Below, in pieces: positions 1 to 9,629 of a DNA stretch of 61,828 bases. Numbering within the stretch: the stretch's first letter is position 1; every line of letters starts with the position of its first letter. The position numbers and the translations under genes are program-made. The stretch comes from an uncultured Chlorobiaceae bacterium (GTDB lineage Bacteria > Bacteroidota > Chlorobiia > Chlorobiales > Chlorobiaceae). Below the pieces are notes generated by a model. The model made no database searches and had not been told where the DNA came from. It worked only from the letters and a program-made list of their open reading frames with translations. The stretch lies in assembly GCA_903851385.1 (NCBI GenBank), contig CAINOC010000002.1, positions 1-61,828 of the forward strand, written 5' to 3'.

Positions 1-269
1 ATCGCAAATAAACGATATATATAAAACAAAGCGTCCCCTTCAGTAGTACTACCTCAAGTGATGTCGTGCCGCAACTTTTTGGGTTAGTGAAAGGCCTGTA
101 CCCAATAATTTGGACCATTTGGATAGGGTACAACACGGGGTCATAAAAATTGCACAACCTTTCTCACATTCTTCAATACCAGCGACCACAAACCACCAAT
201 ATGGTTGCGGCGCAAAGCGAGGTAATCTTCCTTGGATTTGCGAAAAATTCTGGAGAGCGAACGGTTAGC
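1..269. other. Left-edge stretch after secE; no intact gene
   Basis: In most bacteria nusG follows secE within tens of bases, but no NusG-like start (a Trp-Tyr-Val-Val-type N-terminus) is readable here in any frame. On the minus strand, in the same frame as secE and immediately after its stop, there is an open stretch of about 40 codons down to a TGA near 150. It contains the string NHIGGLWSLVLKNVRKVV, has no ATG, and is basic and amphipathic. It looks like the C-terminus of a displaced protein, possibly a glycosyltransferase, but I cannot name it. This suggests a rearrangement next to secE. The stretch may also be chance. Confidence 0.35.
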
Positions 270-461
270 TTACAACAACTTTCCCATAACGAAATTTATG
301 ACCCAATCGACAAGAAAGGTAAACAAGGCCAGAATACCCGAAACCGTCAGTACAACGATCGTCAGATCCTTGATCTCCTCTTTACTCGGCCACATAACTT
401 TCCGCATCTCACTGATGACATCACGATAATACTGACCTGCCTTGCCGATATATTTATTCAT
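270..461 (-). CDS. secE: SecE, preprotein translocase subunit
   Basis: SecE is the small essential membrane subunit of the SecYEG protein-export channel. The 63-residue product has the family hallmarks: a short amphipathic N-terminal helix with the motif SEMRKVMWPSKEE at about residues 17-29, followed by one hydrophobic membrane segment (about residues 35-57). The length is normal for single-span bacterial SecE. The gene lies 44 bases downstream of tRNA-Trp on the same strand, the usual tRNA-Trp/secE arrangement. The expected nusG partner does not follow. No clear Shine-Dalgarno sequence is visible before the ATG at 461. Confidence 0.93.
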   Translation of the reverse strand: MNKYIGKAGQYYRDVISEMRKVMWPSKEEIKDLTIVVLTVSGILALFTFLVDWVINFVMGKLL

Positions 462-505
462 GAATACAAGTGAGAAATATAGTACAGTGAAAAATTTTCC
501 GGGTG

Positions 506-578
506 CACGTCAGGAGGGAATCGAACCCCCAACCTGCGGTTTTGGAGACCGCTGCTCTACCAATTAAGCTACTGACGT
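506..578 (-). tRNA. tRNA-Trp (CCA anticodon)
   Basis: The minus strand folds as a complete 73-nt cloverleaf. The acceptor arm is ACGTCAG paired with CTGACGT, followed by discriminator G. The anticodon stem GCGGT/ACCGC encloses loop CTCCAAA, giving anticodon CCA. The T-loop GTTCGATT is intact. The 3' CCA is not encoded. It sits between tRNA-Thr(GGT) and secE. Confidence 0.95.
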
Positions 579-603
579 ATACTATCAATACCCCAAAACC
601 CTG

Positions 604-676
<73 letters not shown>

Positions 677-697
677 CTAACACGCAAAAAAAGACTG

Positions 698-779
698 TGG
701 GTAGGGGAGGATTCGAACCTCCGAAGACAGAGTCGACAGATTTACAGTCTGTTGCGTTTAACCACTTCGCTACCTACCC
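698..779 (-). tRNA. tRNA-Tyr (GTA anticodon)
   Basis: This 82-nt class II tRNA has the long variable arm expected of bacterial tRNA-Tyr. The acceptor GGGTAGG pairs with CCTACCC, discriminator A. Anticodon stem CAGA/TCTG encloses CTGTAAA, giving GTA. T-arm GGAGG/CCTCC is perfect. It is one of four clustered tRNAs transcribed toward secE. Confidence 0.95.
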
Positions 780-790
780 CTAACGTCAAG

Positions 791-863
791 AGCTGGTGAT
801 GGGACTCGAACCCGCAACCTGCTGATTACAAATCAGCTGCTCTACCAATTGAGCTACACCAGC
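791..863 (-). tRNA. tRNA-Thr (TGT anticodon)
   Basis: This is a 73-nt cloverleaf on the minus strand. The acceptor GCTGGTG pairs with CACCAGC, discriminator T. Anticodon stem GCTGA/TCAGC encloses TTTGTAA, giving TGT. It is the first gene of the tRNA cluster Thr-Tyr-Thr-Trp that runs into secE. CCA is not encoded. Confidence 0.95.
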
Positions 864-942
864 AACTCAAAACTCAAAAAACAGGGCTGGTAATATAATT
901 ACAGGTTTTAAAAATACAAAGAAAAAAGGATTATTATATTAA

Positions 943-1716
943 TTAATCCTTTACCGCAGCAAAATACCCTGCAAGACGTATTACTACACTTCTCGTCACT
1001 AGCCTTTGCGAAAAAGCCAATATATTATCTATCAATGTAGGGAATATACGTATACGATTATGCCTCAATCCTCGTATTGCAGCTTTGACGACAACATCTG
1101 TTCCGGAAATCGGTAACCTGAGATTGGCTGCATTATGACCGGAATGCTTAAAAAAACCGGTATTGATAAAACCCGGACAAACTGCGATAACTTGTACCCC
1201 TGCTCCCTTAACTTCTTCATGAAGCGCTTCGCTCAACGTTATCACAAAAGACTTTGTCGCAGAATAGAGTCCAAGACCGGGAACACCCTGAAGCCCTCCT
1301 AAAGAGGCAACATTAATTATACTTCCCTGTTTCCTTGCAACCATATCAGAGAGAAACATGCGCGTAAGCCTTGCGGTTGCCATCACATTGACCATGACTA
1401 TCTCTTCGAGCTTTTTATGTGGTATTTCAGCAAAATCACCCGCACATGATATTCCCGCACAATTAACAAGGATTTCAACATGCGCCTTCTTTCCCCTGCA
1501 AAACTCATAAATTCGTCCCGGACTTTCAGTGTCGCTCAGATCTTCAACACAAACTTCAACATCTATTCCATTTTTTTGCCGAAGTTCCTCACCGAGAGCC
1601 TGCAATCTGTCTCGAGAGCGGGCAACAAGTACCAGGTTGTGACCTCTTCTGGCGAATTCTCTGGCAAAGGCCTCACCAATCCCCATGGAAGCACCGGTTA
1701 TCAAGGAACAAAACAT
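943..1716 (-). CDS. Short-chain dehydrogenase/reductase (SDR family)
   Basis: This is a 257-residue classical SDR, the normal size. The cofactor motif TGASMGIG spans residues 7-14. NCAG is at 85-88, and the catalytic set is Asn110, Ser138, Tyr151 and Lys155 (YSATK). The Arg residues after the second beta strand (VARSRDR, about 31-37) suggest NADP(H). The family oxidises or reduces alcohols, ketones or acyl intermediates; the substrate cannot be read from the sequence. It is closest in feel to the DltE/YqjQ-type oxidoreductases of unassigned role. It stands alone between the tRNA cluster and ispG on the same strand. Confidence 0.85.
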   Translation of the reverse strand: MFCSLITGASMGIGEAFAREFARRGHNLVLVARSRDRLQALGEELRQKNGIDVEVCVEDLSDTESPGRIYEFCRGKKAHVEILVNCAGISCAGDFAEIPHKKLEEIVMVNVMATARLTRMFLSDMVARKQGSIINVASLGGLQGVPGLGLYSATKSFVITLSEALHEEVKGAGVQVIAVCPGFINTGFFKHSGHNAANLRLPISGTDVVVKAAIRGLRHNRIRIFPTLIDNILAFSQRLVTRSVVIRLAGYFAAVKD

Positions 1717-1769
1717 AAGAATGTCAAAGAAAAACGGTTATAAGGCTGTCATGAAACCGTATCGATTCT

Positions 1770-3821
1770 TTATACCTGATCAATCCATCTCCCACGCTCT
1801 TTTATAAGGCCTATGAGGCGTTCTACGGCCTCCGTTTCGGAAATATTTTCTTCCACACACTCCCTGCCGACATAGAGACTGATTCTGTTTTTTCCTGCGC
1901 CAACATAGCCAAAATCAGCATCCGCCATCTCTCCGGGGCCATTAACAATACACCCCATGATTCCAATCTTCAAACCTTTAAGGTGGCCTGTTCGCTCTTT
2001 TATTGCGGCTGTTGCCTTTTCCAACTCAAAATAGGTTCTGCCACAGCCGGGACAGGAAATAAATTCAGTTTTGGACATTCTGATTCTTGCTCCCTGAAGA
2101 ATATTGAATGCCAGATTAACCTCCTCATCAACTGAAAGTCTAGTAGTAAGCGCAAGAATGTCACCTATACCGTCACAAAAAAGTGTCCCTGCCTGCACCG
2201 AACTGCTTATGAGACTCTCAAGCCGATCTGAAGTTTCTCCCTTGAAGCGAACAACAAGGGGATAGTCGAGAGATCGGCTGTTGAATGCCTGAACTAGCCT
2301 GCGATAGGCAAAAACAGCATCTTCTGAAATGATTGAAAACAATAGTCGCTTAACACCCTGCTTCCGGAGTTTTTCGGCAAGATGGGCAAGAACCTCAGCA
2401 GGAACAGATTGCCCTGCATGTTCATGCAAAAAGCAGAGTTCCAATACCCCAGGACGATCATTGCCAAGATCCTTCAAAAAATCCTTTCCAAGCTGTTCTC
2501 CCTCAACAATATCAAGCCTTACTTTTGAAACTTTATCAAGCAGCATGACAGCAAGTGAAACATCACTTGTTGACACAACAATAAAGTGAGCAGCACCACC
2601 AAGTTGCTGGAGAAGCTTGTCAAGCCCGTCAAGATCTGCAGAACTGTTAACCCGAACAGAAGCAAACTCTGAGCGTATGGCATCATGAGACTTTTCCAGT
2701 GCAAGCCTCAGCACGGCCTCTTGTAAGACCGCATCAACTTCTGAAAGTGGAGCATGCACTTCAGTTTCAAGTTTAGGTACATTGTCTCCCCCAATCAGAA
2801 GACCAGCAATTGAAATCGGAAAAGATCCCCTGCGCTGATAGCTGAACGGATTGAAAGGCAGAGAATCAGGGGGCGTAAGATTGTGATCATTTTGCCGATT
2901 GCGGCTATCAACAATATGCTTCAGAGGAAGATGCCCTTTATCACCTTTGACAAGATGAAAGTCATTATATTTTTTAACGATAGCAAAACCAACAGGAACT
3001 TCATTAACAGGATCCTCAGTCAGGGAGACTCTTATCGTATCACCAAGGCCGTCTTCAAGAAGAGCTCCAATACCCATTGCAGATTTAACTCGACCCTCGT
3101 CGCCATCCCCAGCTTCTGTTACACCCAGATGAAGAGGATATGCATGAATAAGTTCAGCGTCTGCCTTCTCGACAAGGAGTCTGTACGCTTGAATCATCAC
3201 CCGGACATTAGATGATTTCATTGAAAAAAGAATGTCGTGATATCCAACATCTTCACATATCCGGGCAAACTCAAGAGCCGCTTCAACCATACCTTCAGGC
3301 GAATTTCCATATCGGCTGACCGTCCTGTCCGACAAAGAACCATGATTGGTGCCTATTCTCATCGACACACCATTCTTGCGGGCTTTTTCAACAAGCGGCA
3401 AAAATTCAAGACGGACATGCCGAAGCTCCTCTTGATATTCGTTTTCGGTATATTCACTGGTTGAAAACTTCTGGCGGGCAGCATAGTTGCCCGGGTTGAT
3501 GCGGATATTTTCAACAAATTCAACAGCCTTCAGGGCTGCCTTGGCAGAAAAATGAATATCGGCAACAAGCGGTGTATCAATACCATCACGACGGAGCTGG
3601 TCACGTATGTTCCTGAGATTTTCAGCATCCTTTTCTGTTGGTACCGTGAGACGGATAATTTCACATCCGGCTTCATACAGCCTCCTGCACTGCTCAACTG
3701 TGGCCATAGTATCCATGGTGTGCGTATTAGTCATGGACTCTACCCTTATCGGCTGATACCCTCCTAACAGAATGGACCCAAAAGAAACTTCACGGGTTAA
3801 ACGACGGCGGTACTGATACAT
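1770..3821 (-). CDS. ispG: 4-hydroxy-3-methylbut-2-enyl diphosphate synthase (long-form IspG/GcpE)
   Basis: IspG is the [4Fe-4S] enzyme that converts MEcPP to HMBPP in the MEP isoprenoid pathway. That pathway supplies carotenoids, quinone tails and bacteriochlorophyll farnesyl groups. The N-terminal TIM-barrel part (MTNTHTMDT, then RLTVPTEKDAENLRNI) and the C-terminal Fe-S domain are clear. Cluster ligands are Cys590 and Cys593 (SCPGCGRT) and Cys624 (MGCIVNGPGE). At 683 residues it is far longer than the roughly 370 residues of E. coli. It carries the extra central domain seen in Bacteroidetes/Chlorobi, Chlamydia and plant enzymes. The start MYQYRRRLTREV fits the family. Confidence 0.95.
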   Translation of the reverse strand: MYQYRRRLTREVSFGSILLGGYQPIRVESMTNTHTMDTMATVEQCRRLYEAGCEIIRLTVPTEKDAENLRNIRDQLRRDGIDTPLVADIHFSAKAALKAVEFVENIRINPGNYAARQKFSTSEYTENEYQEELRHVRLEFLPLVEKARKNGVSMRIGTNHGSLSDRTVSRYGNSPEGMVEAALEFARICEDVGYHDILFSMKSSNVRVMIQAYRLLVEKADAELIHAYPLHLGVTEAGDGDEGRVKSAMGIGALLEDGLGDTIRVSLTEDPVNEVPVGFAIVKKYNDFHLVKGDKGHLPLKHIVDSRNRQNDHNLTPPDSLPFNPFSYQRRGSFPISIAGLLIGGDNVPKLETEVHAPLSEVDAVLQEAVLRLALEKSHDAIRSEFASVRVNSSADLDGLDKLLQQLGGAAHFIVVSTSDVSLAVMLLDKVSKVRLDIVEGEQLGKDFLKDLGNDRPGVLELCFLHEHAGQSVPAEVLAHLAEKLRKQGVKRLLFSIISEDAVFAYRRLVQAFNSRSLDYPLVVRFKGETSDRLESLISSSVQAGTLFCDGIGDILALTTRLSVDEEVNLAFNILQGARIRMSKTEFISCPGCGRTYFELEKATAAIKERTGHLKGLKIGIMGCIVNGPGEMADADFGYVGAGKNRISLYVGRECVEENISETEAVERLIGLIKERGRWIDQV

Positions 3822-3848
3822 TTGATGGTATTACTGTTGAATAAAAAA

Positions 3849-4157
3849 CTAATGTGATCTAATGATAAACAGGGTTTCACCCGGTTTTCGATAATTATAT
3901 TTTTCCCTTGCGGCCTTTTCAATGCTGTCAGGCTCATGGGCATGCTGGATGCGCAGCTCGTTATCAATGATCTTCTGTTGCTCAATTTTCTGCTGCTGAA
4001 GAAGCGCGCGATGTTCGGCTTCCATACGGATTCTTTTCACGACACCATAATCGTCGAAAAATATCCACAGTATGAAAAGAGCAAACGCCACCAGAAAAAA
4101 AAACTTTTTCGGGTTGGAACGAATATACTCCCAGATTCTATCGATAAATTTTTTCAC
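3849..4157 (-). CDS. FtsB/DivIC-like septum formation initiator
   Basis: This is a small bitopic membrane protein: a basic N-terminus (KKFIDRIWEYIRSNPKK), one membrane span (about FFFLVAFALFILWIFF), a Gln/Glu-rich coiled coil, and a conserved tail ending REKYNYRKPGETLFII. That order is typical of FtsB/DivIC, which join FtsL and FtsQ at the division septum. I chose the GTG at 4157 (102 residues), because the upstream extension to 4214 begins with an implausible Cys/Ser stretch; there is no clear ribosome-binding site to settle it. It follows eno on the same strand, the enolase-divIC pairing also known from other bacteria. Confidence 0.82.
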   Translation of the reverse strand: MKKFIDRIWEYIRSNPKKFFFLVAFALFILWIFFDDYGVVKRIRMEAEHRALLQQQKIEQQKIIDNELRIQHAHEPDSIEKAAREKYNYRKPGETLFIIRSH

Positions 4158-4256
4158 ACATACTATTACTTTTGGTTGCCAAGTGCTGCTGATAATACAG
4201 CAGATGCTGCGCAACGAGAGAAACCCTTTGTGAAAAGGGTTCCCTGTAGAATTTCA

Positions 4257-5582
<1,326 letters not shown>

Positions 5583-5818
5583 TTATTGTTGTTACATGCT
5601 TTTATCGTACAACGGAACCCTTAAGCATTTTATGCTCAACGATAACTTGAAAATATATCTTTTTTTCCTATCCATTTCATTGTTGAGACAACAGCAAATA
5701 AGATTATTTTTTTGTTAATTACATTTCAGGCTTTAGCAGATCAACGATAGCAAGTGCCTTGTTCTTTGTATTTGAGTGACCTGCAAGACCATTATTAATT
5801 CAACAAAGGAGTTCTGCT

Positions 5819-7900
5819 ATGCAAGCCGTCCTACCGGATCAATTGCGAAACATTGTCATTACTGGTCATGCCGGCAGTGGCAAAACCATGCTCACTGAAT
5901 CACTTGCCTTGACAATGGGCGTCATTAACCGCCTCGGCAGTATTGACGAAGGAAACACCCTCTCTGATTACTCTGCAGATGAAATTCAAAGAAAACACAG
6001 CCTCAATACAAGCCTTATACACGGCTTCTGGAACGATTGTAAAATAAATATCATAGATACACCAGGCCTGCTTGACTTTCACGGAGATGTCAAATCAGCC
6101 ATGCGGGTTGCCGATACCGTTCTGATTACTGTAAATTCAGCATCAGGTGTCGAGGTAGGAACTGATGCAATTTGGGAGTATACCAGGGAGTATTACAAAC
6201 CAACAATGTTTATTTTAACAAAACTTGATGCCGACCGTACCAACTTTAATGCTACCGTTCAGGGCCTCAGGGATCATTTCGGCAATCTTGTTACTCCTAT
6301 ACAGTTTCCTGCCGAAGAAGGTGTAGGGCATCATACCCTCATTGATGTCCTTCTGATGAAGCAGCTTACCTTCAGCCCCGACAAAACCGGCGGTATGACA
6401 ATCTCCGATATCCCAGACCTTTATCTCAAACAGGCGGAGGAACTGCATCAGCAGCTGGTTGAAGCGATTGCTGAAACTGATGAAGAGTTGATGAACAAGT
6501 TTTTCGAAGTTGGAACCCTGACCGAAGATGAATTGAGGGATGGCATTAAATCCGCACTGGTCAGCAGAACTTTTTTCCCTGTTTTCTGTACATCACCTCT
6601 TCACCTCATAGGATCAGAACGGCTGCTGAACACCATCGTCAACCTCTGTCCATCACCTATTGAACGCGGACCGGAACACTCCATTTCTACGATTGATGGA
6701 GCAAAAAACCTTATGCAACCAAACCCGGAAGGTCCAACTGTTGCCTTTATTTTCAAAACGATGTCTGAACCCCGTGTTGGTGAGATTTCCTACCTCAGGG
6801 TTTACTCGGGTCATCTGGAAACTGGACATGAACTTATTGATGTACAAACCGGGCAGCTTGAAAAACCAGGTCAGGTCTACACTATAATCGGCCAGAAAAA
6901 AACTCCGGTTGACAAACTTCTTGCGGGAGATATCGGTATGGTCGTCAAGCTGAAGGATGCTCATACCAATGATACCCTCGCCGATAAAGGTACCAGTTGC
7001 AAGATAAGCCCGATTGTTTTCCCCGAACCAATGCTGGCGACTGCGATTATTCCCCTTACCCAGGGTGACGAAGATAAAATCTCGGCAGGTCTTCACCATC
7101 TTCATGAAGAGGATCCAAGCTTTACCATCAATCATGATGTCGAATTCAACCAGACCATTCTTAAAACTCTTGGTGAAACTCACCTTGATATCATTATCAG
7201 CCGGTTACAGACCAAGTTCAATGTAAGAGTTGATATTGCAGCGATTAAAATTCCTTACCGCGAAACAATTCGCGTCACCGCATCCGCCCAGGGAAAATAT
7301 AAAAAACAATCCGGAGGACGAGGTCAGTATGGTGATGTATGGGTAAGAATTGAACCAACCGCACGCGATACAGGCTTTGTATTTGAAAGTGAGGTTGTCG
7401 GTGGGGTCGTCCCGACCCGCTATCTTCCCGCTGTTGAAAAAGGACTTCATGACTCCATAGAAAAAGGTATTCTTGCCGGATATCCTCTGGTCGATCTCAA
7501 GGCTGTTGCTTATGATGGATCTTTCCATCCTGTAGACAGCTCTGAATTTGCCTTTAAAATTGCAGCCAGCATGGCCTTAAAGAATGCGTTCGAAAAAGCC
7601 AGGCCACTGCTGCTTGAACCGATATACTCCTTGACGGTCTATGCGCCAGAACAGTTTACAGGAGAGATTGTCGGTGATATTTCTAGCCGGCGCGGGAAAA
7701 TTCTTGGTATGGATTCTGATGTGAGGCTGCAGATTATCCGGGCACTGATTCCGCAAGCTGCGCTGACTGTATTCCATCATGCGCTGACTCGATTGACCCA
7801 GAGCAGGGCGCGATACTCATATAGTTTCAGCCATTACGAGGAAGCGCCACCAGACATTGCTCAGCAGATCATCGCTGCAAAAGATTCTAAAGAAGCCTAG
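5819..7900 (+). CDS. Elongation factor G-like GTPase (EF-G2 type)
   Basis: This 693-residue protein has the full EF-G architecture: G domain, domain II, and domains III-V with the domain IV motif SGGRGQYGDVW. The P-loop is GHAGSGKT (16-23), followed by DTPG (80-83). The G4 motif reads TKLD (134-137) instead of the standard NKxD. The switch I segment reads QRKHSLNTS where canonical EF-G has RGITI. These changes are typical of the EF-G-like paralogues rather than the essential fusA product, so its role in translocation or recycling is uncertain. A strong ribosome-binding site (AAAGGAG) lies just before the ATG. It stands alone, divergent from eno, and ends at a strong terminator. Confidence 0.88.
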   Translation: MQAVLPDQLRNIVITGHAGSGKTMLTESLALTMGVINRLGSIDEGNTLSDYSADEIQRKHSLNTSLIHGFWNDCKINIIDTPGLLDFHGDVKSAMRVADTVLITVNSASGVEVGTDAIWEYTREYYKPTMFILTKLDADRTNFNATVQGLRDHFGNLVTPIQFPAEEGVGHHTLIDVLLMKQLTFSPDKTGGMTISDIPDLYLKQAEELHQQLVEAIAETDEELMNKFFEVGTLTEDELRDGIKSALVSRTFFPVFCTSPLHLIGSERLLNTIVNLCPSPIERGPEHSISTIDGAKNLMQPNPEGPTVAFIFKTMSEPRVGEISYLRVYSGHLETGHELIDVQTGQLEKPGQVYTIIGQKKTPVDKLLAGDIGMVVKLKDAHTNDTLADKGTSCKISPIVFPEPMLATAIIPLTQGDEDKISAGLHHLHEEDPSFTINHDVEFNQTILKTLGETHLDIIISRLQTKFNVRVDIAAIKIPYRETIRVTASAQGKYKKQSGGRGQYGDVWVRIEPTARDTGFVFESEVVGGVVPTRYLPAVEKGLHDSIEKGILAGYPLVDLKAVAYDGSFHPVDSSEFAFKIAASMALKNAFEKARPLLLEPIYSLTVYAPEQFTGEIVGDISSRRGKILGMDSDVRLQIIRALIPQAALTVFHHALTRLTQSRARYSYSFSHYEEAPPDIAQQIIAAKDSKEA

Positions 7901-7913
7901 TATTCTGTTCAAC

Positions 7914-7939
7914 AAAAGCCCCGAATCTTCGGGGCTTTT
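7914..7939 (+). terminator. Rho-independent terminator after EF-G2 (possibly bidirectional)
   Basis: The perfect inverted repeat AAAAGCCCCGAA / TTCGGGGCTTTT begins 13 bases after the EF-G2 stop and is followed by a T-rich tract. The flanking A and T runs mean it could also serve the converging glycosyltransferase gene. Confidence 0.9.
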
Positions 7940-7972
7940 CCTTTTTCCCCTTTCATGTCAGGCTATATTGAA

Positions 7973-8761
7973 TTACAAATATCCGAAAACCGATTTGATT
8001 TTAAGCCACCACACAATCCAGATTGCTTCACGGATGTTTGTTCTGGTCATTTTTGATTTTCCCACCGATCGATCTACAAAGACAATAGGTATTTCTTTTA
8101 TCGTAAAACCTTTCTTCCATACCCTGAAATTCATCTCAATCTGAAATGAATACCCCTGCGAGTTAATAGAATCAAGATCAAGCGCTTGTAACACTTTGGC
8201 ATTAAAGCATTTAAACCCACTTGTCGGATCATCAACAGGCAGTCCGGTAATGAACTGCGTATAAATACTGGCCAGTTTTGACAGGATTAACCTCCCTAAC
8301 GGCCAGTTGACCACATTAACAGTATTGTTCATATATCGTGATCCAATAACCAGATCAGCTTCTTTAATGGCATCAAGAAAGCTGCTTACTTCAGCAGGAT
8401 CATGCGAATAATCAGCATCCATCTCTATGACATATCGATACCCCTGATCCAATGCATAGTGAAACCCGGTAATATATGCAGTACCAAGCCCCAATTTTTT
8501 CTCTCGCTTTATAACACGAAGTCCTCTTATGCTTGACTGCATTGAACGAACAATATCAATGGTTCCATCAGGTGAGTTATCGTCAATGACAAGAATATCA
8601 ACAGATGACTGATAAAGTTCTGAGAGCTTGTTCAATAACCTGGCAATATTTTCAGCCTCATTGAATGTGGGTATAATAATCAACGCCAGAGAATCATACT
8701 TTATTTCTTGACAGTGTCTTGAATCTGGATTATTCAATGTTGTGTTATTTTGCTCCAACAT
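7973..8761 (-). CDS. Polyprenol-phosphate mannosyltransferase-like GT2 glycosyltransferase
   Basis: This is a family 2 glycosyltransferase of the dolichyl/polyprenyl-phosphate mannose synthase type, which moves a sugar from a nucleotide donor to a lipid phosphate on the cytoplasmic face. It shows IIPTFNEAENI near the N-terminus, then VIDDNSPDGT, and the metal-binding EMDADYSHDP. The conserved DPTSGFKCF and RVWKKGFTIKEIPIVF blocks follow. At 262 residues it is the single-domain form without extra membrane spans. It is downstream of the pscB terminator, so it probably has its own promoter. The donor sugar is not certain. Confidence 0.87.
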   Translation of the reverse strand: MLEQNNTTLNNPDSRHCQEIKYDSLALIIIPTFNEAENIARLLNKLSELYQSSVDILVIDDNSPDGTIDIVRSMQSSIRGLRVIKREKKLGLGTAYITGFHYALDQGYRYVIEMDADYSHDPAEVSSFLDAIKEADLVIGSRYMNNTVNVVNWPLGRLILSKLASIYTQFITGLPVDDPTSGFKCFNAKVLQALDLDSINSQGYSFQIEMNFRVWKKGFTIKEIPIVFVDRSVGKSKMTRTNIREAIWIVWWLKIKSVFGYL

Positions 8762-8784
8762 ATGAGATTACGATCTTCAAAAAA

Positions 8785-8814
8785 AAAGCATTGCTTCATC
8801 CGAAGCAATGCTTT
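8785..8814 (-). terminator. Terminator of the pscA-pscB operon
   Basis: A 13-bp perfect stem (AAAGCATTGCTTC / GAAGCAATGCTTT) with loop ATCC starts 39 bases after the pscB stop on the minus strand. A run of T follows it on that strand. It separates the reaction-centre operon from the glycosyltransferase gene. Confidence 0.9.
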
Positions 8815-8853
8815 AAAAAAAATTAATAACAAGATTGCAAAACCCTGCCTAGC

Positions 8854-9537
8854 CTATCGCGCTTCCCTGTGAAATCTGTGCAGAAACCTGAGATCAAAAT
8901 CAATTCTTTCAGGTGGCGTATAGGTAAAGTCGAGCACTTCACCATCAGGAAGCACTTCGATTAATGCTCCTGAAGGACATTCATCTGCAGAAAAACAGGC
9001 CGAACAGGAAATACAGGCATCCTGATCGATATAACACCTGAACCCACCTTCCTGAACGTCTCCGTAAAACTTGTAACCAATAGCATTGACTTTCGGCGGA
9101 CACTTGTCAAGACAGAGACCACATCCAACACAGAGATTTTCAATGATAAAATAGTGTGATTTTGCTCTTGGAGCCGCCTTTTTTGCAACAGGTTGAGCTG
9201 CAACGGCTGGTGCTGCTGAAGCGCTTGGTGCTCCCTTTGCCGCTGGTGCTGCTGGCTTTGCTCCCGGTACCGGTTTTGCACCTGGTGCTGGTTTAGCACC
9301 CGGGGCAGGTTTTGGAGCGGATTTTTTTACAGGTAGAGCAGATTCCTGACGTACGCCGCTTCTTCCGAGATTTGTATTCAGTGGTTCAAGCCGAAGTTTT
9401 CCCGATGATTTCGGGGCAGCCCCTTTTGGTTTTGCCTGTTCCAGCTTTGCTGCCGGAGCTACAGTTTTCGGCGCAGCAGGTGGAACCTTTGCGGCAGGTG
9501 GTGACACGATATCTGGCTTTTGTACAGGATCGGCCAT
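8854..9537 (-). CDS. pscB: P840 reaction centre iron-sulfur protein PscB (FA/FB)
   Basis: PscB is the peripheral subunit of the homodimeric green-sulfur reaction centre that carries clusters FA and FB and passes electrons to ferredoxin. The C-terminal half is a two-cluster ferredoxin: CVGCGLCLDKCP (Cys136, 139, 142, 146) and CISCSACFSADEC (Cys175, 178, 181, 187; the last spacing is extended). Residues 1-125 are a Pro/Ala/Lys-rich extension with PAPGAK-like repeats at about 77-94, characteristic of PscB and without clear structure. A strong ribosome-binding site (GAGGAGGG) lies before the ATG. It is the second gene of the operon, 92 nt after pscA. Confidence 0.97.
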   Translation of the reverse strand: MADPVQKPDIVSPPAAKVPPAAPKTVAPAAKLEQAKPKGAAPKSSGKLRLEPLNTNLGRSGVRQESALPVKKSAPKPAPGAKPAPGAKPVPGAKPAAPAAKGAPSASAAPAVAAQPVAKKAAPRAKSHYFIIENLCVGCGLCLDKCPPKVNAIGYKFYGDVQEGGFRCYIDQDACISCSACFSADECPSGALIEVLPDGEVLDFTYTPPERIDFDLRFLHRFHREAR

Positions 9538-9586
9538 AAAAACCCTCCTCTTTAATTACATGGTAAACTTTAGTAGCAAACTATCA

Positions 9587-9620
9587 ATACATGAAGGAGC
9601 ATTGAAGCTCCTTCATGTAT
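9587..9620 (-). promoter_or_regulatory. Hairpin between pscA and pscB
   Basis: A perfect 14-bp inverted repeat (ATACATGAAGGAGC / GCTCCTTCATGTAT, 6-nt loop) begins 9 bases after the pscA stop. On the minus strand it is not followed by a T-run, so it is unlikely to be a simple terminator. It could stabilise the upstream pscA message, act as a partial attenuator, or be a processing site that sets the PscA:PscB ratio. Confidence 0.7.
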
Positions 9621-9629
9621 GATCGTGAT

